Origin: Vitrella brassicaformis | Lineage: Eukaryota; Sar; Vitrellaceae | Direction of reading: 5' to 3' | Assembly (NCBI GenBank): GCA_001179505.1 | Contig: CDMY01000254.1 | Coordinates: forward strand, 43,005-107,004 | DNA length: 64,000 bases | Shown here: positions 13,901 to 24,200 of the stretch, piece by piece | How the letters are laid out: each line of letters starts with the position of its first letter | Position numbering within the stretch: position 1 is the first letter of the stretch | Notes under the pieces: model-generated | What the model saw: the letters and a program-made list of their open reading frames with translations, nothing else | Told to the model about the DNA's origin: nothing | The model's database searches: none | Program-made: the position numbers and the translations under genes

Positions 13901-16900
13901 CAATGCGCTGATCGTCGTCGTCTTCACCCGCGGCCTCATCGACGAACTGGATGGTGCGCTTCCTCTTGAAGACCACGTTCTCGCCGGGCGACACCTCGGT
14001 GTCCGAGTAGGGCTGTGTGGCCTCCTGGCGAGCACCCTTCTCGAGAGCGGCCAGGGCGACGCTCTTGCGCCTCTCTGTCTGCATCTGCAGCATCTGCCTC
14101 GCCTCCTCCGTGTCTCTCTCGGCGAGCATCTGGCTGAGTGACAATGTCGACTGGCGCAGGTCGGACGTCCTGTGTTTGCCATACTGCTTCTTCTTGGTGG
14201 ACGCACTCGTGGTGGACGTGTCCTTCTGAGGCGATAACGGCGACAGAGTGGTGCTGATACGGCGAAAGGGGGAAATCGGAGACATGTCAGTGATGTTGGT
14301 CACTGTCGGGCTGCCCTCCAAACTGCACCAACACACCACACACGCCATCAGTCGACACAAAGACTCACGACGATGTAAGGGAGATACGGATGACCTGACC
14401 TGGTTCTGTCGTCCGATTCTGTGGCGGCAGAGGTGATGCTGACTCGTGAGGCCTTCGGGGGCAGCCGCATCATCGGGCGGCTCACCGGCCCGACCCTCTT
14501 GCTGGATCGAAGAGGCATTGTGTGCCCTTGGGAGAGGAAGGACTCCCGGCCCAGCGACCTGCGCTTCATGATGGACTTCCGCCGGGCCTTGGGCTGCTGC
14601 TCGTGGTGCTTGGCCGCATCCCGCGCATTGGGAAAGAGCAGCTCGCCGTCGGAGTAGGTCACACGCCGCTCGCCAGACACCGACTTGGTGGTGGTGTCAT
14701 CGTCATCCGACGACTCCTGCCGCTTGTCGGGGTCCTGCATCTCGCTGTCCGGCAGGAGGGCCCAGGCACGCTGCGCTAAGAGCCGCTGCGTTCCCAGCAC
14801 ACGAGTCGCGGGATTCCCACCCGACACGAGCGATATTCTGCGCAGTGCCTCGAGGGTGTTCTGCCTGGTCTGCTTGTTCTCAGAGAGGACCTTCTTCTCC
14901 TCCTTGTCTGTCAGCTCGTCGCTGTCTACCTGCAGCCCATGCTTGTCTGCACACACACACACACACACACACACAGACAATAGACGTATGCGCGACTCCA
15001 AGGTGCGGGAATAAGCGCCTTGCCTGTGTTGGTCTGTTTGCGTACCTTGTGTGAGATGTCTGGGGCTGGGTGTGGGTGACGGTGGGGTGTGATGGCCCTG
15101 CTCCTCCCCCCTCTGCTTCATCTCCTTGATGCGGGACAAAGACACCTTCTTGAGCACACGACGAAAAAACCGACGGTCGTCCGGGAAATGACTCGACGCC
15201 TCTTGCCAGTCCTGCGTGACGCACATATGACGTAGGGAATGGATGCACCGCACAGGAGACCGTGGATGTGCACGCACACACGTGCCACCGTGCCGCGGTA
15301 AGCTCACCCTTTGCAGCAGCACGTGGCACTTGCATGTGGTAGTGGCCTGTACACTGCTGGCCGCCTTGTGGGGCACAATGAGTGACGCCTCACCGATCCA
15401 GTCACCGCTCTTCAAAATTCCCGCTGACGAACCTGATATGTTGACGGAGGCAGGCAGGCAGGCAGGCAGGGAGGGAGGGAGGGAGGGGGGAGGCATGTGA
15501 CGCAGATGGACAGACAGAGGAGATATATATCGGCTGTGTGAGCTGACTGACCGCTGACGACCAGTTTGGCCTCCCCGTCAGCAATGTAGAAGAGGTGCTG
15601 AGCCAACTCACCCTCCCTACGCATTCACACATACACGGACACACAGGCCGTTCACACCGGGGTCAGGGAAGAAGAGGGTGTATGTGTGTGTGGTACATAC
15701 CTGACGATGTACTGTGACGGCAGAAATATCTGCTGCACAATGCGGATGGAGGCCTCACGTAGCAAATTCGGATTGCAGTAGCGAAACAATGGCAAACGGT
15801 TGAACCTGCGTGTGCAACACATACAGCAAAGGTGCATGGAGTCATGCATACGTGTCTCAGCTCACATGTCAGCGTAGTGCAGGCTGGCGATCTCCATGCG
15901 GATGCTGATGGGTAGCCCACGCAGCGTCTGGTGGATCTCAGAGCCATACAGCGGCTCAAACTGGCTGTAATACACCTGCAGACAGACAGACAGACAGACA
16001 GCGCCACATATACAGACAGACATTGCAGCCAGCCATGGTGAGGTCTTGACGCACCCGTATTTGTTCCCTGAGTGCTCCCGGCAACTGTCTGGTGCGGACG
16101 TATTGCTGTATGGAGTCGAGCTTCCTCTTGAGCCGGTAGCTGGCGCCGTGGATATTCTGGATCTGGGCGCTGAACAGCGCAAAGAGCGACGAGTACACCG
16201 ACGCACCAATGAGCATCACGCACAAGGCCACAAGCCTCTCCCACACATTAGTGGGCGCTATGTCGCCGAATCCCGCGCTCGTGAGTGTGCATGTGGCCCA
16301 GAAGATGCCACATATGAGCTGGTATATGGTGGCTGTGTCCCGGATGCCGTCTTCGAAGGTGGACATCCATCCGTCTCTCATCTGGCCCACCCGCAGCCAT
16401 GCCACGGCCGTCCACAGGCCGATGTACCACAGCACCAGCCCCAGGTGCACCAGCTGCATCGCCCGCTCCACAACCACATTCTTGTGTCTCTTGGAAAGGA
16501 AGAACCGCAGCTCCTCCAGCCGCAGCAGCTTCAGATACCGCAGCAAAATGACTGCCCACGAGGACCGATTGGCGCGTATGAGCGTCGTGAATGAGATGAT
16601 GGGCAGCGAGGCCAGCAGCACGGTGATGATCTTGCGCCGCTCGCGGATGTGGAACGGGTTGGTGAGCATCTCACGCCGTGTTTGGGGCTGCAGGGGCGCC
16701 AGGTGTCGGAACCGGAATATCGTGTCGGACGCCTTGAGTTTGGCGTCGCGGTACACATACAGCCGGAGGGCACCGTCCAGCAGATACACCAACTCGGCAA
16801 ACATCTCCAAACCCAACCACACACCCTGAGTGTACCACACAGTCAATGAGTGAGCGAGCCACACACACACCATGCCATAAAGTCATGATGTGAGTGATGT

Positions 16901-17445
16901 CCCTGACCGTGCATTTGTTTTTGAATGCCGAGTGGAAGGGTACGGCGGTGTAGTAGAAGAGGATGCACACCACCATGAGGTTGTACCACACGCGAGGGAA
17001 CAGAGGGGCGTACAGCGGGTCCGCCAGACGCTCGCGCTCCTCCTCGCTCCCTGAACAACGACAGACGAGCAAAACAAGAGACACATACATGTCTATAGCG
17101 GCTCTGTGTGAGTGCACGGCTTCGGAATACACACTCGGGATGTCCAGAAACGTCTGTTCGGTGGGGACAAGACGAAAGGAGAAAGCACGTCCGCCGCTGG
17201 CATGTGGGCATCATTCCTTCAGTGTCGTGTGCGTCCCTCACCTTGAGATGCCATGGAATGTACCTCTGCTTGTCGCTGACGAACTTTTTGGAGGCGGCTC
17301 GCCCAGGAGGAGGCGGGCCGCACGTCGTACACGTGATCATCTCGAGTGCCTCCCGCTGTGTGTGCTGAACCACCCGGTAATGTTTGACGAGGGTCCGGCG
17401 GTGAATCTGGTGACGCGCGAAATATCGCCCCCAATGCCCCCACAT
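1844..17445 (-). CDS. Giant four-repeat cyclic-nucleotide-gated cation/K+ channel (CNGK-like), multi-exon
   Basis: Ion channel of the voltage-gated-like superfamily, CNG/EAG/HCN branch, in the plasma membrane or a ciliary/internal membrane. Reading from the ATG at 17445 there are four units, each with S1-S6, a pore loop, a C-linker and a CNBD. I joined exons by hand: the donor and acceptor phases agree from repeat II CNBD (GTATGT donor near 9343) through the II-III linker into repeat III, and from the repeat III tail (donor near 4574) into repeat IV S1 (acceptor near 4503). The I-II linker (15.2-12.3 kb) is open, polar and exon-like, but one or two of its junctions are ambiguous. The protein would be roughly 3,000-3,500 residues. 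No plausible start codon with a promoter-sized gap lies between repeats. The end is taken at a TAG at 1844; further 3' exons are possible. Alternative: two or more tandem genes split in the I-II linker. Four repeats with four CNBDs in one chain is the known architecture of sea-urchin sperm CNGK. Confidence 0.75.
4250..4275. repeat. CA dinucleotide microsatellite
   Basis: A run of about 12 CA units in an intron of channel repeat IV. Similar CA tracts occur at about 10427-10442 and 14947-14974, both also in introns of the channel gene. Confidence 0.9.
4950..7999 (-). other. Channel repeat III: S1-S6, unusual GTGD filter, CNBD
   Basis: S1 (WMLLLLYGAALVFQMLIQPL) lies near 7905-7850 and an S3-like segment (FVRDLLTIVPFALVFDLA) near 7090-7030. 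An S4 (SIILPLCRLFMVFRLPELVY) is joined over an intron at about 6955/6876. S5 (ILFFYLSTLHVFACLFIRL) is near 6800-6735. The pore is split by an intron: YWSFNTGSHI, then GTGDVTPVTTQEKVF, with GTGD coded at about 6367-6377. Alignment to other CNG-family pores needs no gap, so the usual aromatic residue is Thr here. S6 continues as VIMIAIMTFL and YAAFFGNIVSLVSDL. The CNBD (about 5810-4950) has RVCMEGDFIIRKGD and GQHFGAVGLFSNTERTADV: the Arg is present but the cassette Glu is Ala. Confidence 0.83.
6011..6036. repeat. CCCT tetranucleotide microsatellite
   Basis: Six consecutive CCCT/CCTC units in an intron of channel repeat III. The complementary type (GGGA) occurs at about 15470-15490, preceded by GGCA units, in repeat I. 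Confidence 0.9.
8000..9339 (-). other. Linker between channel repeats II and III
   Basis: Phase-matched exons start at about 9275 (after a CACGCAG acceptor, beginning ARVKHQSRSSASVKEQQ), 8936 (SLPLHSDREDTDGEGG), 8646 (GPAPDDFEEIMTK) and about 8564 (ACDLCLVSLLAWLLSPS). They connect the repeat II CNBD end (KEAKAAFRK) to the repeat III N-terminal region without a stop. Composition is polar, Gln/Ser/Pro-rich then basic (RKSRRLTLSAFRRR), with an Asn run (DYSNNNNDNTD). This is the best-supported inter-repeat junction series and the main evidence that repeats II and III belong to one polypeptide. Confidence 0.75.
9340..12309 (-). other. Channel repeat II: S1-S6, unusual AFGD filter, CNBD
   Basis: S1 (QAYVLWNFLICFAVLWN) is near 12285-12240, S2 (KVIYILDIIVRFRIAIPGGK) near 11945-11890, S3 (RFLVDLASSLPLTALFGW) near 11700, S4 (LLRFFRLARTYR) near 11520 and S5 (SVLFLFAIFILLTF) near 11270. 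The pore, after a phase-0 intron, reads YLASLVAGTVAFGDW; AFGD is at 10709-10720. The spacing to the conserved Tyr of the pore helix matches the other repeats exactly. S6 is split by an intron (VFLAFVYAEVTTLVSSLN near 10580-10530). The CNBD covers 10260-9340 with GSFVGELSLLEDAE and TRTASVRSRS, so both the Glu and the Arg of the cassette are present. The first filter glycine is replaced by alanine. Confidence 0.83.
12131..12156. repeat. CT dinucleotide microsatellite
   Basis: Run of CT units in a repeat II intron of the channel gene. Another CT run is at about 19360-19378 in an intron of the Rab escort gene. Confidence 0.9.
12310..14959 (-). other. Linker between channel repeats I and II, long and disordered
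   Basis: Minus-strand exons at about 14940-14410, 14310-13870, 13735-12955, 12855-12640 and 12570-12410 keep open frames rich in Ser, Arg, Lys, Glu and Pro, with many RRxS/RxxS sites (KRRSLGRESF, KRRSSSFPA, RRKSVAL) that look like PKA/PKG-type sites. There are no hydrophobic segments. Introns are short; one at 13740-13870 has a clear donor and acceptor. A cytoplasmic linker with many basophilic kinase sites is a reasonable place for regulation, but this is inference. The junctions around 12640 and 12410 are the least certain in the whole gene model. Confidence 0.65.
14960..17445 (-). other. Channel repeat I: S1-S6, GFGD filter, CNBD
   Basis: The short N-terminus (ATG at 17445, about 70 residues before a GTGAGG donor) leads to S1 (WYNLMVVCILFYYTAVPFHS, 17000-16915). 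S2 is near 16790 and an S4 with sparse charges (LLRYLKLLRLEELRFF) near 16540-16490. The pore reads TCTLTSAGFGDIAPTN, with GFGD at 16262-16273, followed by S6 (LVALCVMLIGASVYSSLFAL) and a C-linker. The CNBD runs from about 15880 to 15180. Its phosphate-binding cassette reads GDWIGEASLI then KAASSVQATTT: the glutamate that contacts ribose is kept, but the arginine that normally binds the cyclic phosphate is replaced. This CNBD is therefore predicted to bind ligand weakly or not at all. Confidence 0.85.
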
Positions 17446-17544
17446 CGAGTTTACGCGTCCTTGTGATTTCGGGTCTCCCGGATCACACAGATGTCCAGTC
17501 CCATCTCCTCATTGACGAAAAAGACACGTACTGATGTATCCCAT

Positions 17545-20500
17545 CTATTTACCAGGCCCGTCTGTCTGATTGTCACATGCAGCACCCCCTTGCTCGTTGT
17601 GCTCTGCTGCTTCATCCGAGCCGCCCTGCTCCTGGTGTTGCTCTTCCCTGGCCTGCTGCTCGAGCTGACTGATGACCGGCTGCAGGATGTCGACAACACT
17701 GGTGCATGCAGACATGAGCATCCCCTCTGTGTAGGGGGGGAGGGGGGGCGACGGCTCCCCGTCAGGCTGCACTGGTGCGTCCATCTCTATTGGCCCGTGC
17801 TCCCTTATGTGGTCGCGAAGACACGACCACACCACCTGAACCAATCACCCACATCACACCCACACATGCACATCACATGCACTCAGATGTGAAACGGACA
17901 GTGATCCTCACTCTCCGCGTCATCTGACCTTGGCGGCCATTTGTGGCTCCCACTGCATTGGGAAAGAGGGCTGGGTCGGGGGGTCGGGGCACACGATGAC
18001 GTCTCGCTGGCGGACAAGGCCATCGAGTGAACCCCACACGTCACTCGTGGGGCCTTCAGCTGGTGGCTCCGACGCTGACTGCGCATCGGTGGCAGGGTCA
18101 GGTAGACAATCGAGAGAATCGCGGCGCACATACTGACAGAACGACACCATGTTTGTGGAAGGGTTGTGTCTGTTGATCCGTCAACCTACCTGTCGATAGC
18201 CCACGACGACCCGGCAGCTCTGCGCTCCGCCACGACTGCATCAATGACGACACGCACAGCAAACAAGTCTGCCACGTCCATGCAGCACCCAGAATGGTGT
18301 CTGCCTACGCTTCCAGAAGCCGCTGCAGGACACGAACGAGCTCGTCAAATGCAGGCGACGCACCATCTACCCTGGTGCACTCGGCTGCAGAAGCGGCTGC
18401 AGCGTCGGGGAGGGTTGTGGGGGCCCTTTGGCAGAGATGGGTGAGGAAGAGGCCTCGAGGACAGCAGCCGGTCGTGTGGTCCACCTGCACTCAAGTGGGT
18501 GGAACCTTTGCTGAAGAGCCAGACCACACCTGTATTGTGGGCATTGGTTCACCTGCAACAACTGCACGGGGTTCGTCATGCCGTCCTCGAGCACCGCGCC
18601 GGCTCCCACGCCCACTTTGCCCCCTCCATTCGTCTCACTGGCTGTCGTCTCGGTGTCGCTGGGCACGGGCGATGGACGCGTCCGTGCCTCAGAGGGCCGC
18701 TCACGAGGGGAGGGGTCGGCCAACAGGGCACGGTCAGTCAGGGCAATCAGATGCAGCACGGAGGGGATTGGGGAGGGGGCGGGCGTTGTCTGAGGGGGAG
18801 GGATGTAGTCGGGGGAAGAGATGAGCCGACTCGCCTGGATGGTCTGCACAGGGTGAGGGATTCGCTTCTGATCGTACCTACCTCTCTGTGCTGAGGTGAC
18901 TGACACGTACCTGTCCGTTGTCGAGCCGCAGGCCGACAAGTCGATTTTTTTCGTTGTCGCCTTGTCGTGCGATAATGTGCGTGGGTCTGCACCTGAGCAT
19001 GTAGAGACCTGGAGGGCACAACACGCAGTACGCAACTGCATCAGACAAACCAATGCACTGTCCTCCTACATGTGTGGACGAGTGCATGCTCACCTCTGTG
19101 GAGGGCGCAGACCCGCGTGAAGGCCTGAGGGAGCTCCGCCGTGCCGTACATCGGGTACAGAAACGGACTGCCTGTAAGACATCAAACATAGTGCCAGAAT
19201 ACCGGCGTGTTCAGACATCCAAGTCCGTCGTATGGCGTACTGTATGCTTTTTTTTACCCGCGGCGTATATGCCCAGGGACCTGATGATCCGCTCCACACG
19301 ATCCACACCTGCATGAATAAGCATCCCCTTTCACTGGGTGGCGCGACGCTTTTCGTGTCTCTCTCTCTCTCTCTCTGTCACCTTGTCGTGCGGTCCACTG
19401 TGGGTGTCTCTCCTCCCCCATGCAGACGCCGTACGTCATCAGGGACTGCAGCCGGTCTGTCAACTGATGCGACCCCATGTACTCGAACCACGTCCCGTCC
19501 AACACACCCGACTCATCGCCACCATCTCCACTATCCTCAGCCTCGTTGTCGGTGTCGCTGGCAGCAGCGGCGGCAGCGGTGGAAGCCGTGGGCAGGTCTC
19601 TGCCTTGTAGCGCCTTGGGGGTGTGGAATGCGGCAGAGCTTTGGGCAGCGGTGAGTGAGGTGAGGAACTTCATGAGCAGCCGCTTCTCGATGAGCGAGAG
19701 GGCCGACGACTGGAAGATGTCACTCCGGCTGAACGGCAGCCGGAACCAGTCGCCATCAGACCACGTAAACAGCCCTTCCATTCCTGCAGACAGACAGACA
19801 GTCAGACGCACAACAACACGAGGACATGTTGTATACGCCTGATGTTGGTGTGATGGCACGTGTACTGGCCTTTGAATTCCAGGTATCTGGACACCCCCGA
19901 TCGCAGAAGAATGTCAACTAGGTCGCTGCGGCAGTACAGCAGCCGGGGACAAACGTCCACACAGAACTGATTCGATTGCCGCACAAGCCGCTCTTCAGTC
20001 GTCTCACATCCACCGCCACCACCACCACCACCACCAGAAGCCGAGGCAGAAGCAGCAGAAGCTGGCTCACTTTCGTCGAGCAGGAACGGTTCAGTGGCCA
20101 TAAAGCGGTCCACAAAACACGATGACGTCACGCCGCTATCGCTGCCGACATCGTCCAGCGGCACCCACTCTTCGCCTGGTGGTGGTGCTGTTTGGCCATC
20201 TGCCTGGAGCTGTTGATCTGTGGGTGGCTCGGGTTGTTCGCGTCCCTGTGACCACAGCTTGAGCTGTTTGTAGTTGAGGCTGCTCCAGTTGCCGCCATAG
20301 TAGTCTCGGCCGTCCAGATGAAGCACCTTCAAACCACAGCGAGACAACGATCTGAACAAACAGAGGTAAAGACGAGGGCGAATGAACACGCGTGTTGCAG
20401 TCGTCTGTTTGACTGTCCTAACGCGGCGATGAGGCATTCGATGAGTCCCGTGCCGACGACGCACACGTCGAACTCCCGCTCGCCCTCGTCGAGGAGCATG

Positions 20501-20616
20501 CGGCTGAGGTTGCGACGACGGACGAGGGCCAGAAAGCGAGGGCTCTGATCTCCTTCGCAAGCAAAGTGCCACGACTCCAATGTGCTTAGGGTGTCTATGA
20601 AACCTTCGCTAGCCAT
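17545..20616 (-). CDS. REP: Rab escort protein (REP/CHM, GDI superfamily)
   Basis: REP presents newly made Rab GTPases to Rab geranylgeranyltransferase and delivers them to membranes. The ATG is at 20616. The N-terminal dinucleotide-fold motif FDVCVVGTGLIECLIAAL is followed after an intron by GLKVLHLDGRDYYGGNWSSL, where the YYGGNW form points to REP rather than GDI. Further on, FCVDVCPRLLYCRSDLVDIL and SGVSRYLEFK match the Rab-binding platform, and WFRLPFSRSDIFQSSALSLI with EKRLLMKFLT continues domain I. Low-complexity inserts (a Gly run near 20010-20035, and Ser/Ala/Asp-rich stretches) interrupt the conserved blocks. Downstream exons at 19245-18900, 18850-18500, 18100-17910 and 17840-17545 are less conserved, so the 3' half is approximate. 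The TAG at 17545 may be skipped by a GTAAAT donor, moving the stop to about 17451. Confidence 0.8.
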
Positions 20617-21260
20617 CAGCTCGCAAGTATGAAAGCTCTCTCACCCTTGTTACCTTCCATACTCCCCAGTAACAAACAGCAACAAAAGGGAAACAACCAC
20701 AATTCAATTGCCAAGCCTTTCTGAGTTTGGTGGTGTACGCCTTCAGACTACCAACGGTGCGCTGAGTGCATGCTTGGTGCATGCGGAAGAATGACTTACA
20801 GCACATTCAATCATTGAAGCGAACGATGCAAGTGCGAAGGCGAGACCCGAAGGGCCGAGCCGAGCCACGACTAGCCACAGATTTGACGCATACTGATTCA
20901 TGGGTGGGACGGCAGGTCAGTCAATCCTATGGTCCCTTTCCATGCAATCGGACCATTCATACTACTGGGTTGGCAGGAGGATTGAATCAATGCCTGCATT
21001 GGCCAACACGATCCACACTTCTCTTTCACGTTCCTCCCCCTGTCCTCCCTCTGTCGACGGCCAAGCAAAATGCCTTTCTTGCGCGACCAAACCAACCAAG
21101 CAGACAGACAGCCGACGAGTGACTGAGAAACGAGGCAGGCAGGGCAGAACAGCAACGAGAAATGCGTCCACACGACTACAACACGACTACAAACCTATAT
21201 ATGTATGTACATGTACGCCAGCAAGCGCGAAATGACCCCCGTGGGTTCTTGAGTATCGCT
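20617..21260. other. Intergenic spacer
   Basis: This lies between the 5' end of the Rab escort gene and the 3' end of the acyl-CoA synthetase gene, both on the minus strand. No frame with coding character, RNA gene or notable repeat is seen. The segment next to 20616 presumably holds the Rab escort promoter; I see no clear TATA element. Confidence 0.5.
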
Positions 21261-24200
21261 TCAGAGTGTGAGTGTGTGCTCGATGAGTTTGTCGTCGATG
21301 GGGGTGGTCTGGAAGCCGAGCATCTTGGTGATCCCTGTGAACGTCGTGTTGTCCTTGCTGACTGTGGCGGTCAGCTGCAATACGCACGCACGACAAACAC
21401 ATGGACGAATATGACGCACAAGAGAGGGGGGATTGGTGGTCGTCTGCTGAAGCTCACCGTTTTGATGCCTTCTGTCTTGGCGATCTCCACGAGCTTGGTC
21501 ATCATTGCCGTGCCAAGGCCCTTGCCCTGCCAATGGACAAACACACAAACACACAAATGCCCAATTGGTGTATGTGCCCCGAGGTGGCAGGCAGGTGTCG
21601 CACCTGTGCAGCGTCGCGAATGAGCATGCGGTACTCGGCAGTGGTGTCGCGCAGACTCCGCTTGCGGTAAGCACAGAACCCCACCATCCTGACACACACA
21701 ACACAAGGGGGGATGTACATCCTTGTGGATTCTTGACCCCTTGGCTCCGTTTTCCCTACCGCCCCTTGTCGTCGGTGGCGATGAGGACGATGCCCCTGTC
21801 GTAGAGCGAAATGCCAGAGGAGGACAGAATGAGATGACGCCGATCAGGTGAGTGAACCTGCGGTTACCGATCGTAGTCGGTGTTGCACAGCTGGGACAGG
21901 CGGCTGTGGGCCGTCCGCTCAGCAAACGACACGTCCTTGAAAAACCGCTGGCGAAGGCTGTGCAACCAGAAACAAGGGAACGTGTTTCGGCATCAGTCTC
22001 TCTGCGCCTGCGTGTGTGTACCTCACCTTCGCTCAGAGATATCGGTGTGGAACTCGATTAACAGAGGCTCATCCTGACAAACAAAGCGCAATGTGCTCAT
22101 TATCTCTTCTCTTTCCCTATCTCTCTGGGGTTACCGATGCACGGATGGGTCTCACAGTGACAACCTCGTTGTTGCGTAGCGTCACTTTGGACACGTACTC
22201 CAATGGGTAGCCGCGGATGGCCACCTTGGGCACCTTTTGGCCAGGCTTGGCCACTATGACGCGTGCATCGAGGGCCAGCAGCTGGGACGGCGAGGCCAGC
22301 AGCGGGTTGATGTCGCACTCCATGATCAGTGGCTGGTCAACCACCATGGCAGAAAACGACACAAGTATCTTCTCGAGCTCGGCGATGTTGATGGGCAGAC
22401 GGCCGCGGATCTGCACGCACACAAACAGTCCGGTCCAAGGGAAGAAGTCACGTGTATATGTTTCGGTCTGCTGACCCCCTGAAGCGCTTTGTATATCTTG
22501 GTTTCTTTCATGAGAGCGCGGGCAGTGACGCTCGTGAGGGGTGGCAGGGCCAACGAGGTGTCATGCATCACCTCCACCAATGTACCGCCAGAGCCAAACA
22601 CCTGCATGCCCCAACAATCGCATACAGACGCGTGGCTCGGCATTTCATGTGAGTTGTGGGTTCACTTACAACAACAGGGCCGAACTGTGGGTCGACACTG
22701 GATCCGACCAGCAGCTCGTAGCCACTCAAATCAGCCATTTGTTGCACCGTCACGCCCTGTTCATTTACGCACAACAACACACACTACGTGTGAGATTTAT
22801 GTACAGGCCTCAGGCTTGACCTGGAAGTCCTCTGGTGAGTATTTGGCGGCGACGTTCTTTTGGATAAGGTCGAACGCCTCCCGCACCATGTCCTCAGAGC
22901 TGAGATTCAGCTGCACGCCCCCCACGTCGGTCTTGTGCGTGATGGTCTCAGAGTTGAGCTTCACAACCACAGGATAACCCAGCTGCGCCACATGACAGTC
23001 ACAGAGAAAGATGTGGGAAACAACTGTGCGCATGGGTGTGAGTGCTCCTTGGGTGCCTGTACGTCTCGTGCAGCCGTGACAGCGTCTTCAACGGTCTCGC
23101 AGAGGATGGTCTCGACCACGGGGATACCGTAGGCTTTCAGAACCTTCAAACATGCCACGGCAAACACAGAATGACGGCAGTCTTCCTCTACCTGGCTTCC
23201 TTACACGTACTTGTTTCGACTCCAGTTCCGTGAGGATGCTTCGATCACTGTTGCTAACGTCCTGCAGGAGCCCCTTGACAGCTCGCTGCTTCTCGAGCAG
23301 CTCGGGCGTCACTTCAATGCGAGCCTGTCGATACATCCACACGACACGCACGCACGTGTGTAAGTAAGTATGAATTGTTGATGCCGTCAGTCGGTGCGTG
23401 GCCGTACCGTGGGAGTCTCGTACAACTTAAGTTCAGACAATCAGCAAACGCATGCCTATGCAGTCGTCCATTCATTTATTCTGTCTGTCTTATGGCGTGC
23501 TTGCCTTCTCGAGGCGAGATCTCAGGCTCCAGATCTTGGCAAACACCGCAGCGGCACTGATGAAACGGACAAACTCAGTCATGATCCTTCGCCTCACCCA
23601 TTTGGTAGATCACCTGTCCGGGTACGGAATTGAAGGCACTCCGTTCTGTTCATTTCAGCCCGCGTACATGCGTAAATAAAATAGACACGGATTTGAATAT
23701 GCCTGGATATGTCGGAGGAAATGACCTTATTGAGGAGCTGGGCACCGCGCTCAACCTCAGAACCTACACGTACATACACCAAGGTACAACACCTACTTGC
23801 ATACACTTACAGAGGTGAAACATAAAGAGTCGCGTACCTCCCATCCAGCTCGCGATCACAGGCACACGAGATTTGTGGGCGGATGGCAGCACCATCTCGG
23901 CTGTGTCTGCGGACACACGAGGTGACGGAAGTGCAATGCTGGTACCATGGCAAAGCGAGAAGTGTACGCATGCAAAATGCCTCTCACTTGTAGGCTCCGT
24001 CATGTCCTAAGCGCAGAGGCGGCAACACCCGATTCACACACAAAGTATCGTCCGTCTTCGCGTGCAGTTACCTGCGGTGAGAGTACGACCAGCATTCCGT
24101 CACTGTTGGGGTCCTCGGCCACAACCTCCACTGCCTTGGCATACGTCTCAGGCGACGCATCACCCAACACGTCAACAGGATTGGAGTGGCTCCAAGCTGG

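Noticed and set aside
20000-20040. Poly-glycine run in the Rab escort protein as a possible frameshift or assembly error
   Set aside because: Both sides remain in the same frame and match the family, so it is a low-complexity insert rather than an error.
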